DNA from: a virus | IMG/VR virus record: IMGVR_UViG_3300026512_000003 | Coordinates: 62,001 to 126,000 of that record | Direction: 5' to 3' (one strand) | Length of the DNA: 64,000 bases | Shown here: piece by piece, positions 17,882 through 26,303 of the stretch | How the letters are laid out: each line of letters opens with the position of its first letter | Position numbering within the stretch: position 1 is the first letter of the stretch | Translations under genes and position numbers: made by a program | The notes under the pieces: generated by a model | The model's input: the letters and a program-made list of their open reading frames with translations, nothing else | The model's database searches: none | What the model was told of the DNA's origin: nothing

Positions 17882-20800
17882 TTATGCTGTATGATATGTC
17901 ATATAATCTTGACTAGTATGTGTTTTTCCAAAAATATCTATAAACTTTACTTTAAATTGAACTTCACCTGAGCCATCTCCAGAATAGGTAGCTTTAAAAG
18001 TATTTCCTGGATTACTGGTTTCAACTAAAGTAAGCTTAGTAATATCAAAGTCAGAGATAGTACTTGAAACATCCTCGAAACCTACTGCATTCATGTCTTT
18101 TAGTAAAAGTCCATCAGGCGTGAAACCAAGAAAAGCTTTATAAGGAAAATCTTGTCCAAAATCAACAGACGAAGAACATTCAATTAAAATAATCACATCT
18201 TCATCTGAACGAACATGCACATCTAACTCCATTTTTTTTGAAGAGCCATTAAGAGATGCTGAGAAATATGACAGAATTTCTTGTTTTTTAAATATATCGT
18301 TTTCTTGTACAAAACACGCTTCTTTAAAAAGTGTGCCAGACATAGTTGGAAAAACATTACTAAAAGCATCTTCTATATCCGTAGAATAAGAAAATGCTTT
18401 TGAGCCAGAAATTAAGCATATCCAAACAAGAAACCAATCATAAGGTAGTAAATCTGTTTTCTCCTCATCATCAGTAAATAAAAGCCCTGTAATTGAATCA
18501 AAATTTGTCTTCCAATCAGAGTAAGCAATACTATCCCCTTTACTTTTTAAATAAAAGAATATTTTTAAAAAAATTGTATGTAGAGCATTTTTATGATTAG
18601 TGTTATTTTGTGTCATAATAGTATTTAGTAGAAGAAGTGTTCCGAGTTCCTCTTTTGTTAAGACAGTTGTGTATGAATGATAAAGCGTTTGTAGCATAGA
18701 CTTAGCGCTATTTATAGAGACTATGTCTCCCCCATCAGTAATCTCAACAGCATCCATTAAAATACTCCATAGGGAATCTTTATGTTTTTTTGAATATCCT
18801 GAAAGAGAATGGTTTATAGCCAGACTTAAACTATCAGCAAAATATCCTTTTCTTACTATCTCACCATAACAGTAATCCTCAGCAGAAGAATCACTTATTT
18901 TTGCTTGAAGTTGATATTTCGTTATTTTATGTTGGCATAAAGACAATGGAACTTTTTCTTCAAGATATCTATCTTGTATATAAAGACTTTTATTGCTTTC
19001 TATGTTGGATATCTCAAAATCTCCTTGAAAAAGAAGAGCTGTATAACTATCTATTAACATGCTAGCATCAAACGGATATACTTTTTCTGTTAAAGGCAAT
19101 GCCATTTTTCTAAAGTTTCTAAAATACAAATCTTTCACTGTTACATGAGAATCTATAGGAACACCATCTATGCCATAATTGTTATCTGGACTATCTTCAG
19201 GGTCATCTGTTCCAAAAAGTTCTATTGCTAGGTCTTCTTGCACAAAAAATTCAGTGAGATAATAGTATGGTGCCACAAAAGCACTTGCTAATGCAATAAA
19301 GCGTTCTTCTCGTAGATCATCGTCAAGAGAAGCCGCTAATCTAAAAAGAAATGTGTATTGTTTTTTGCTATATTTCTTTTGAGGTACCCTTGCATCCATA
19401 ACAAAGTTTTCAATAGTTTCCTCCGATACTCCATAGCTGTCTTCAATCCAGCATTTTTCATAGTTAGAAAAAAAAGCTTTCTTGTCGGCATGTTTTTTGA
19501 CACTTATATCTTCAGTACACAGAGCGTTTAGACTACCAAAAATTTTATTCCCCTTGTATAGTCTTTCAGATAAAATTTCAGAAAAAGTGTTGTTTTCAGT
19601 TCCAAGAATTTTTTTCTCGTATACCACAGGAGCAATCGTTGTGAGAACCTCTCGGAGGGAATCTTTTGTAGCTAAACAATTAGAGCCTGCTTCTGCAAAA
19701 AACCATCTATCGGCTAGACCAGCTTGAGTAGAATTAAAAGGAGTTTCTATAACTGCACTTCCTCTAGGTACAGGATTAATACCCTCTGAAGAATGAATTA
19801 GATTTTCTGAACTAGCATTGATTATTTTAGATGCTTTTCTAATAAATCTACCTACAGAACAAACACTGTTTTCACTTGATGAAATTGGATGAGAAAGTAT
19901 TGGTCTGAAAACATTTGAGGGGTTTGCTAAAATACCATCAAATGTAAGTTGTTGAGCCTCATATTTATTTAAAGGCATTTTCTTATGATAGATTTGCCCA
20001 TGTTGTTTTTTTAAAAATGAAAGCTCAAACGAATCTAATTTAGGAAGTTCTTTAAGATCATTTCTCAAAATAGTGTTTCTTTCTACAGGGATAGTGTAAT
20101 TATTTTCGCCAGAGTTTGACAAGGTTATCTGTTCCCCAGCCGTCGTTGCAGTCAATACTATTTTTGCACCTTCTGTATTAGAATTCATAGAGAGATTTGC
20201 ATCATTTATTTTGGTCTCAAAAAGAGAAGCTAGTTCGCTTTCTGAACTCACTGCTTCCTGAGAGGCATCAATCGCCGTTTCGGTATCTGCTAATGTAATA
20301 GAAAAAGTATCTTCTTTGTTGAATTTAACAATTGTACATTCTGAAATTTGAGGGGTTGCTGCATTATAATTAGAAATATCAGTAACTTCGACTTGCCATG
20401 TATCCCCAGAGACAAAAGAAACATCAGCATCTCTAGTAAAGGAAATTTGCATCTTACTCTGAAACTGTTCCAATGTGACTGTGTCATTATAGGGATATTC
20501 GTCATCGTCCTTAAATCCATCCATCTTTATTACTTCAAACGGAGCTTCATCAAAAGTATTAACAAGATCAACGATATCAGCAATCAATGGATATACAACA
20601 TCTGAGCCATCATGCTCAAAAGTAATCGTTATTTTTTTTCCTCCACTGTCTGTATCAGAAGCCTCTATAGTTAAATCGTGTTCATCTGAAGGAGTAATCA
20701 TTTCCACTATATATTCTACATCTTCAGTTTCATCCCGAACTAACCAGTTAAAAACTTTATCACCATCATCATCCTTAAAAAGCATAGAGTAATATCCCAT

Positions 20801-21700
20801 TGTTGCTACAATGTCAATTCCGTCAACTTCAGCCAAAGCATCTTCAAGACCCGCTTCAATATCATCCAATGTATCATCAGTAGCATAAGTGTAAGTATAA
20901 TCTGTTCCATCTATTCTAATGGAATGATTCACTTCTTTTAATCTAATCAAGTTAATAATAGTAACATCGTCTGTTCCAGCTACAGGTTCCTGTGTTGTTA
21001 CAAATTGAGATATTTTAGAGCCACTACCATTTAATTCTGCATCTGTTAAATTTTGATTTATCTCTCCAACAGTTGCATCAGATAGCTCTATCCCTGCAAT
21101 ATCTTTCTCGAAAGAAAGTTTGATGTTTTTCATTCTACCAAATCTAGGGAGTATATTAAACCTGTTAGAAAAGGAGTTTCTTGAAATCATATAGTTTGGG
21201 CTTAGAACATCTTCTGATACAATACTTTTGGTTACAGCAATCTGTTCTCCCGTTTTAAAAATTGCATTACTTTTTTTTGAAAGCTGTTTTTTTGTTAGTG
21301 TGTTGGAAATCCAGGAATATTCAGTACTTATTTTATCGTCAAGTGTTATTTTTTTTGGAACAAAAGTACTTATCATTTTATTTTTAATATTTGCACCTGT
21401 CCATGCATCTTGAGATTGAGAAGTATAAGCAGACGCAACAACAGAAATGTCACTTGTCTCTAGGTGAAATTTATTTCCAGTTCCTATCTCTGTGTCACTT
21501 ATTGATTTTATAATTCCAACAAGTTCTTTTGTGACTATTTTTTTGTTGCTCATCCCTAACCCCTGTTTAAAATAATTATTTTTGTCTTTTTGCAGTTTAC
21601 TCATCATATTATCAAAGCTACAGACAATGCCTTCAACACTTTTTGAAAGACCTTGAAGACTTCTCCCAACAGATAGTGCTTCATGTTCCTGAGAGGTCAT
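17882..21700 (-). CDS. Very large virion protein with inserted beta domains, 1272 aa
   Basis: ATG directly follows the TAA of the preceding gene. Residues 1-200 are mostly polar and helical. Residues about 230-520 are acidic (many Asp, Thr, Ile) and look like three or more tandem beta-sandwich modules of about 80-100 residues, each with Gly/Thr/Asp turns. Residues 560-1150 contain aromatic and helical segments, and the last 120 residues return to strands. Such a layout suits a baseplate hub, tail-tip or large fibre protein. No peptidase or lyase motif is visible. The neighbouring RCC1-like gene ends directly before it. Confidence 0.65.
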   Translation of the reverse strand: MTSQEHEALSVGRSLQGLSKSVEGIVCSFDNMMSKLQKDKNNYFKQGLGMSNKKIVTKELVGIIKSISDTEIGTGNKFHLETSDISVVASAYTSQSQDAWTGANIKNKMISTFVPKKITLDDKISTEYSWISNTLTKKQLSKKSNAIFKTGEQIAVTKSIVSEDVLSPNYMISRNSFSNRFNILPRFGRMKNIKLSFEKDIAGIELSDATVGEINQNLTDAELNGSGSKISQFVTTQEPVAGTDDVTIINLIRLKEVNHSIRIDGTDYTYTYATDDTLDDIEAGLEDALAEVDGIDIVATMGYYSMLFKDDDGDKVFNWLVRDETEDVEYIVEMITPSDEHDLTIEASDTDSGGKKITITFEHDGSDVVYPLIADIVDLVNTFDEAPFEVIKMDGFKDDDEYPYNDTVTLEQFQSKMQISFTRDADVSFVSGDTWQVEVTDISNYNAATPQISECTIVKFNKEDTFSITLADTETAIDASQEAVSSESELASLFETKINDANLSMNSNTEGAKIVLTATTAGEQITLSNSGENNYTIPVERNTILRNDLKELPKLDSFELSFLKKQHGQIYHKKMPLNKYEAQQLTFDGILANPSNVFRPILSHPISSSENSVCSVGRFIRKASKIINASSENLIHSSEGINPVPRGSAVIETPFNSTQAGLADRWFFAEAGSNCLATKDSLREVLTTIAPVVYEKKILGTENNTFSEILSERLYKGNKIFGSLNALCTEDISVKKHADKKAFFSNYEKCWIEDSYGVSEETIENFVMDARVPQKKYSKKQYTFLFRLAASLDDDLREERFIALASAFVAPYYYLTEFFVQEDLAIELFGTDDPEDSPDNNYGIDGVPIDSHVTVKDLYFRNFRKMALPLTEKVYPFDASMLIDSYTALLFQGDFEISNIESNKSLYIQDRYLEEKVPLSLCQHKITKYQLQAKISDSSAEDYCYGEIVRKGYFADSLSLAINHSLSGYSKKHKDSLWSILMDAVEITDGGDIVSINSAKSMLQTLYHSYTTVLTKEELGTLLLLNTIMTQNNTNHKNALHTIFLKIFFYLKSKGDSIAYSDWKTNFDSITGLLFTDDEEKTDLLPYDWFLVWICLISGSKAFSYSTDIEDAFSNVFPTMSGTLFKEACFVQENDIFKKQEILSYFSASLNGSSKKMELDVHVRSDEDVIILIECSSSVDFGQDFPYKAFLGFTPDGLLLKDMNAVGFEDVSSTISDFDITKLTLVETSNPGNTFKATYSGDGSGEVQFKVKFIDIFGKTHTSQDYMTYHTA

Positions 21701-23491
21701 TTAGTCTTCCAAATTCTCTAATCTATCATAAATGTCATCAAAGTTGTTTTTCTGACTATTTGTTAGTGCTACTATTTTATCTCTAACGACCTCTTGACCT
21801 TCTATGAGAGCCTCTACACTATCCATAATATCAGTAATTAATGCTGATGCTTTTGTTTGCATCACAGAAACATCATTATCTCTATATATAACTTCTAAAG
21901 GAACAAGTAACGGATCTGTTTCATCAGTAATTTCTACAAAATCAATTTCAAAAGCAGAACAGTTTCTAATATATAATGCAATACGACAGTCACTGTAAGC
22001 TGCTTCGGATAAGTTCATATGTGATCCTTGCATTTTTTCAGAATAACCACCAAATAATTTTCTACAAGAAGTAACTTTACCTATTGGACTAAAACTAACA
22101 GTCATCTCATATTTTTCCTCTCCATTTGTAATAAGAGAACCTTCTAATGGAATATGTCCACTAGTCATCCCTGTTCCTTTTATGTCGTATATGAAATCTT
22201 GCCCACTTTTGTCTTTTGAAAGGATTGTTCCTTTCATTACTTCGGGAATCGCTTCAAAAAGTGTATCATGATTATTACTGCCTACAATAATTGGCCAAGA
22301 ATGATCAGAAATATCACTAAATGTTTGCATTGACTCAGGAAGTGATCCTTTTTGGATACCAAACATTATATTGAATCCACCTCTCTCTTGAAGCATTGGG
22401 TAGTTTTCAAAAGCATCATTCCAACTGTTTGCTGTTTTTTTACTACCAGATGTACCTGTCAACACATCATTAACACTACTAGGAACATTACCTATTTCAA
22501 CAAAACTAAGATTGTTTACAATCCCGATAGACCAACCATTTCCAGCTACCACATCTAAGAAAAAATTTCCATTCTCCCCAGTAATAGTATTAGTTCCATC
22601 CACATCTTTGCCCCAGGTAATAATCTCACCATTCTCTGTGATAGCACTTATTATTTGTTCTCCACAAGATACTTTTTTCGCAGTAATATTAGGCTTGTCA
22701 TCAACTTGCCCAAACTCATTATCTCCAAAAATATCAAAAGTACCATCTGTATGTAGAAGTGCAAGATTGTTGCCTTGCCCTGTAATTTGCACTGCTTTAT
22801 TGTCATCCCCTATATCTAAACCAATCACTGATACATTTCCTGAGTTAAAAATAGCTGCATAGAAATCTTCACCTGCACAAATATCAACTATCATATTCTC
22901 ATCTACCGTAGTCCATTCTGTTGGGAGAGCCAAATCTCCATCTCTATCGGAACCATAAAAAGTAACTGTGCCATTTTGTCTGAGTGCAATAGTAAAACCT
23001 GCGCCAGTTGCAATTTGAGAAATAGTTTCTAAGTCTTCAAGGTCTAGCTCAGCATTATCATTTGAACCTTGAAATCCAAATAGAGAACCTGATTTCACAA
23101 TAGTGTGAGTAGAAGAAGTGTCTACCCCATAAAAAGTTCTTCTTTGATATGAGTCTACATTCTCTCGGCGATCTTCTTTTTGACACCCATCAGACAAATC
23201 ATTTCCTGACCAGAGGTTATCACTATTGGGAGCCTTAGTAAGGAAAGCAAAATTGTCTCCAAATGAACTTCCAAAAGTACCAGAACGAACAAAAGGAGAA
23301 AAAGGCTGTGCTTTAAACACAATTCTTAATGTTTTGTTTGCTGCTGATAAGTCGAAAGATTCTCGAGAAACAATACCAATCAAATAATCATCTGTTTCTT
23401 CTCTTTCTATGAATAAAGAGCCATCTGTTCTTGCTTGCACTGCATTGCTATTTGAAACAAAGTCAGAACTAGTTAATACGGTAGTCGCCAT
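21701..23491 (-). CDS. Virion protein with RCC1-like beta-propeller repeats
   Basis: A 596-residue protein. Residues about 120-350 contain five to six repeats of roughly 45-50 residues of RCC1 type, seen in segments such as VDICAGEDFYAAIFNSGNV, KKVSCGEQIISAITENGEI and ITWGKDVDG. Each has the 'G..h..a....G.v..wG.n..G' pattern of an RCC1 blade. The C-terminal 60 residues are a helical, probably trimeric coiled coil. RCC1 propellers are protein- or ligand-binding scaffolds, so a receptor-binding or fibre-tip role is reasonable. It is coupled to the 1272-aa gene downstream. Confidence 0.65.
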   Translation of the reverse strand: MATTVLTSSDFVSNSNAVQARTDGSLFIEREETDDYLIGIVSRESFDLSAANKTLRIVFKAQPFSPFVRSGTFGSSFGDNFAFLTKAPNSDNLWSGNDLSDGCQKEDRRENVDSYQRRTFYGVDTSSTHTIVKSGSLFGFQGSNDNAELDLEDLETISQIATGAGFTIALRQNGTVTFYGSDRDGDLALPTEWTTVDENMIVDICAGEDFYAAIFNSGNVSVIGLDIGDDNKAVQITGQGNNLALLHTDGTFDIFGDNEFGQVDDKPNITAKKVSCGEQIISAITENGEIITWGKDVDGTNTITGENGNFFLDVVAGNGWSIGIVNNLSFVEIGNVPSSVNDVLTGTSGSKKTANSWNDAFENYPMLQERGGFNIMFGIQKGSLPESMQTFSDISDHSWPIIVGSNNHDTLFEAIPEVMKGTILSKDKSGQDFIYDIKGTGMTSGHIPLEGSLITNGEEKYEMTVSFSPIGKVTSCRKLFGGYSEKMQGSHMNLSEAAYSDCRIALYIRNCSAFEIDFVEITDETDPLLVPLEVIYRDNDVSVMQTKASALITDIMDSVEALIEGQEVVRDKIVALTNSQKNNFDDIYDRLENLED

Positions 23492-23493
23492 AA

Positions 23494-23862
23494 TTATGCT
23501 CCTATCTCATGTCTAAAACGATTATCTAGTTGCTCAAAAATAGCATCTCCTAAAGTAGTTGCAATTGTAGATATGTAAGCTAAATCAGAATTACCAGCTT
23601 CTTCAGCAATCTTAATGATGTCTTCAGGTGTAGTAGCCTGTTCCATTTGAGAAGCAACTTTTTCTAGAGTTTCGCTTAAATCAAGTGGCGCACCTATCTC
23701 TTGTTCTATTTGAGTCGCAACATCTAGTGTTTCCTCAGCTTCTTTTACTAAAGCAGTTCCTTGTGCAAGTGAGCTTAAGCTAAGATCTTTAGCACTCGCT
23801 GTTTTTTGTAACGACTGTTCTTCGCTTACTGATTGAATTAGATTACCTATATTTACTTCCAT
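23494..23862 (-). CDS. Small acidic protein with Lys-x-Ala motifs, 122 aa
   Basis: ATG with AAGGA seven bases upstream. Entirely helical and acidic. Four copies of hydrophobic-x-Lys-x-Ala-(Ser/Glu) are visible: LQKTAS, LVKEAE, LEKVAS and IIKIAE, spaced about 20-45 residues. It resembles a scaffold or internal head protein. The motif links it to the proteins at 10076-12202, 24867-25454 and 30021-31274. Confidence 0.65.
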   Translation of the reverse strand: MEVNIGNLIQSVSEEQSLQKTASAKDLSLSSLAQGTALVKEAEETLDVATQIEQEIGAPLDLSETLEKVASQMEQATTPEDIIKIAEEAGNSDLAYISTIATTLGDAIFEQLDNRFRHEIGA

Positions 23863-23875
23863 TTTGTATTCCTTT

Positions 23876-24406
23876 TTAGTTTGGTTTAGAGTAGATACCT
23901 TGAATAATTAGTGTTATTTTACCTAAAATCTGGCAAGAACTCAAGACAGATCCCTCACCTTCAAGTTTTTCTGTTTGACCCCAAAGTACAAGATCTGCTC
24001 CAGATATATTAGGATGTTCTGTCTTTAAGGCACCCATTGCGGATGTTAAAAGTGTCTCAACAACGATATTGCTTATTTTTTCTGTCTCTAAATAAGAGTT
24101 CCCTACACAAGTGAATTGAATAGGGTAGTCTATAACATGCATAGTGTTGTAAATATTTGAATTTGTATTGACATCGAATATTTTTTGTTCATTCATCATA
24201 AGAGATTTTGGTACATGAGACAATTGTCCTCTTTCTATAATAACAAGAGGTGCCCTCTGTGGATTTTTTTTAAACGAATCTCTCACCACTATTTCTGTAT
24301 CCGTATTTCCAAGATTAGCAAACTCTTCAGACAAAAACTTTTTATAAATAGAAAGCATATCTCTGAATAGTAAAAGCCTATCTCCAGTATCTCCTCTAAC
24401 AAACAC
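23876..24406 (-). CDS. Candidate tail terminator/completion protein, 176 aa
   Basis: GTG start, four bases after the stop of the preceding gene. The alpha/beta pattern (N-terminal helix, then strands, then the segment YPIQFTCVGNSYLETEKI followed by a helix) resembles tail terminator or tail-completion proteins that cap the tail tube. The similarity is structural impression only; no residue signature proves it. Confidence 0.4.
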   Translation of the reverse strand: MFVRGDTGDRLLLFRDMLSIYKKFLSEEFANLGNTDTEIVVRDSFKKNPQRAPLVIIERGQLSHVPKSLMMNEQKIFDVNTNSNIYNTMHVIDYPIQFTCVGNSYLETEKISNIVVETLLTSAMGALKTEHPNISGADLVLWGQTEKLEGEGSVLSSCQILGKITLIIQGIYSKPN

Positions 24407-24409
24407 AAC

Positions 24410-24865
24410 TTACTCTTTTATATGATACTTATCAGACAAAGCTTTTTTGTATGCTTTTGCCCTATCTGTATCTTTGCCTACAAGGTTTTCTCTTGCTCCT
24501 TGCTGTTTATTATATTCACTTCGCTGTTTTTTTAAAGATAACACTCCTGAAGCAAGAGCTCCAAGACCTCCAATAATCCCTTTTTTTCTTGTTGCAGAAA
24601 AAATTTTTCCAGAGTCTTTGTTAATTAAAGTATTACCCATTAGGTAAGCAAGCGATCCACCTGTAGCAATATCTTTTGTCGTCTCTTCTGAAGAAGAGGG
24701 AGCTGAACGCTTACCTTTTACATCTGCTAATAATTCGAGTTGTGCAAGTCTCTTATTTTCTAAAGAACCCTGGTCATCTGCTATTTTGTCCCCAGTTACA
24801 GGATCAAAATTTTCAAAAGCAAGTAGTCCTATTTTTTTATTTTTATTTTTCTTATATTTCTGCAT
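24410..24865 (-). CDS. Small basic protein with a Gly-rich segment, 151 aa
   Basis: ATG with GGGAAA upstream. The N-terminus is very basic (MQKYKKNKNKK). A Gly/Ala-rich segment GIIGGLGALASGVLS lies at about residues 95-110 and is followed by a basic tail. It shares the glycine-zipper style with several other virion-block proteins and could be an internal or membrane-active component. No family recognised. Confidence 0.6.
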   Translation of the reverse strand: MQKYKKNKNKKIGLLAFENFDPVTGDKIADDQGSLENKRLAQLELLADVKGKRSAPSSSEETTKDIATGGSLAYLMGNTLINKDSGKIFSATRKKGIIGGLGALASGVLSLKKQRSEYNKQQGARENLVGKDTDRAKAYKKALSDKYHIKE

Positions 24866-24866
24866 C

Positions 24867-25454
24867 TTATATTTCCCTAATCGAAGTGTCGTATGACTTT
24901 TGTGCTGAACCTAGCAAGCCATAAGTATTTTGAAAAGCGTTATTGCTTCTCCCTCCTCTTTGTTGAATCTCTGCAAGGTTTTTGCTAGTTGCTATATCAA
25001 CTCCACCAACAGCATGTGCTGTTGTCAAAAAAGTTGTAGCAAGTTCAGGATCTTTAGCTGCTCTAGGAGCGATAGTGTGAGCACTGTTCAGCCAATTTCT
25101 TAGTTTGCTATCTTTTACAGTTCTCAATGAAGGATTTGTTTGCTTTGCATATGCAATTAAGCCTGGTACTTTTTTCCTAAATTTCATATCATTATATTCA
25201 TCTGTCAAAGCTTCTGCACCAAGCCCAACTCCTGTTAGGGCTACAGCCATTGGTACAGCTTCAGCTAAAGCTGTTCCAATATGACCAAAACTAAAAGAAG
25301 CTTCTTTTTGTATTTCGTCTGAAATTGTAGGACTGTCTTTAAGCATTTTCAGCAAAGTATTCGCTTGTGCAATTTTTACAAAAGTTGTTTCAGAATCTTC
25401 TGAGAATCCATTTTTTTCAACTTCTTCCGCTAATTTTATTAATATCTTTTCCAT
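24867..25454 (-). CDS. Virion-block protein with Lys-x-Ala motifs and membrane segment, 195 aa
   Basis: The start is placed at the second in-frame ATG (25454), which has AAGGA eight bases upstream and does not overlap the outer spanin gene; the ATG at 25472 has no ribosome site. Residues 1-60 carry LIKLAE, FVKIAQ and IQKEAS. Residues about 70-95 are an Ala/Val/Gly membrane-type helix. The rest is helical and basic. It lies right after the lysis genes but its features match the internal virion proteins rather than lysis proteins. Confidence 0.65.
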   Translation of the reverse strand: MEKILIKLAEEVEKNGFSEDSETTFVKIAQANTLLKMLKDSPTISDEIQKEASFSFGHIGTALAEAVPMAVALTGVGLGAEALTDEYNDMKFRKKVPGLIAYAKQTNPSLRTVKDSKLRNWLNSAHTIAPRAAKDPELATTFLTTAHAVGGVDIATSKNLAEIQQRGGRSNNAFQNTYGLLGSAQKSYDTSIREI

Positions 25455-25458
25455 ATTA

Positions 25459-25779
25459 TTAATGTCCTTCATCTGTACTTATTGTTTTTTCTGTTATCTC
25501 TAATAAACGGTTGTGTTCATTTATTAGTAATAATAGCTCTTTTATTCTTTCTTTTCTCTGAATACACTTAGCTGATATTTTTTCAAGATCGTTTTTTGAA
25601 ATCACAAATTTGTTAATATCCATCTTTTTTATTGTGATATTAATATCGGTAAGTGCATCTGATTCCGATACATAAATTTTCTCTCCAACAGGAATTAATG
25701 ATTGCTGATGAACCACAGTACTACATCCAGCGAATAACAGACTAAAGAGAAAGAGTAATGCTTTGTTCTTTTTGCGCAT
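25459..25779 (-). CDS. Outer-membrane lipoprotein, o-spanin-like
   Basis: ATG at 25779 is chosen because AGGAG lies seven bases upstream; the in-frame TTG at 25785 is too close to it. The 106-residue product has a lipoprotein signal: MRKKNKALLFLFSLLFAGC, with the lipobox ending at Cys19. The mature part is helical and charged. It begins inside the 3' end of the inner spanin gene in another frame, the Rz/Rz1 arrangement. It should anchor in the outer membrane and bridge the periplasm with the inner spanin, fusing membranes at lysis. Confidence 0.75.
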   Translation of the reverse strand: MRKKNKALLFLFSLLFAGCSTVVHQQSLIPVGEKIYVSESDALTDINITIKKMDINKFVISKNDLEKISAKCIQRKERIKELLLLINEHNRLLEITEKTISTDEGH

Positions 25780-26041
25780 GTTCAATCTCCTGTATTGCTT
25801 TTTTAATTTCTTTACTCGACGAGATTTTATTTTGAAGTATTTTTTTTGCAGTTTCTCTATGTAATCCAGCTCTTTTTTCTTGAATGAGCATTTTCTTTGT
25901 AGAGGCTTTCACATTTTCTTTCAAAATATTATTTTCTTGAGACAAAGCGTCAATCTTTGACTGTTTAATGTTACTACTTATTTTAAAATAAGCGGTAACT
26001 ATACTTAAAACAGCCATAATGGCAATTGTTATATCAGACAT
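25742..26041 (-). CDS. Inner-membrane spanin (i-spanin-like)
   Basis: A 99-residue protein with an N-terminal membrane helix (residues 2-22) followed by a long charged coiled coil (25-90). The ATG overlaps the holin-like gene by eight bases, and the lipoprotein gene begins inside its 3' end. Membrane anchor plus periplasmic coiled coil is the Rz-type layout. Short for the family but sufficient. Confidence 0.7.
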   Translation of the reverse strand: MSDITIAIMAVLSIVTAYFKISSNIKQSKIDALSQENNILKENVKASTKKMLIQEKRAGLHRETAKKILQNKISSSKEIKKAIQEIEHAQKEQSITLSL

Positions 26042-26285
26042 CTTCAGTTACTTTTTCTTGAAGAGATGTTGTAGTTACTGTTCGCAAATAAGCACCTATT
26101 CCTGCGATAAGTATCATAAATACACCAAAACTTCCTTGAGAACCAAATAAAGATTCTATTTTTCCTGAATACAATTGAATTGCTCCTACTAATGCAAGTC
26201 CAATATTAAACAACATTGTTTTACTTTTCACAACTATCTTTGTAGTCTTTACTAATTTTTTCTTTGCTTTATTAAAAAAGTTCAT
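26034..26285 (-). CDS. Holin-like membrane protein
   Basis: An 83-residue protein: basic N-terminus (many Lys, residues 1-22), two hydrophobic helices (about 24-40 and 50-68) and a short charged tail. Size, two membrane segments and position directly before the spanin pair fit a class II holin. The endolysin that it would release is encoded on the other strand at 39147. A different small membrane protein cannot be excluded. Confidence 0.6.
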   Translation of the reverse strand: MNFFNKAKKKLVKTTKIVVKSKTMLFNIGLALVGAIQLYSGKIESLFGSQGSFGVFMILIAGIGAYLRTVTTTSLQEKVTEDV

Positions 26286-26303
26286 AGAATTATCCTTTAT
26301 TTG

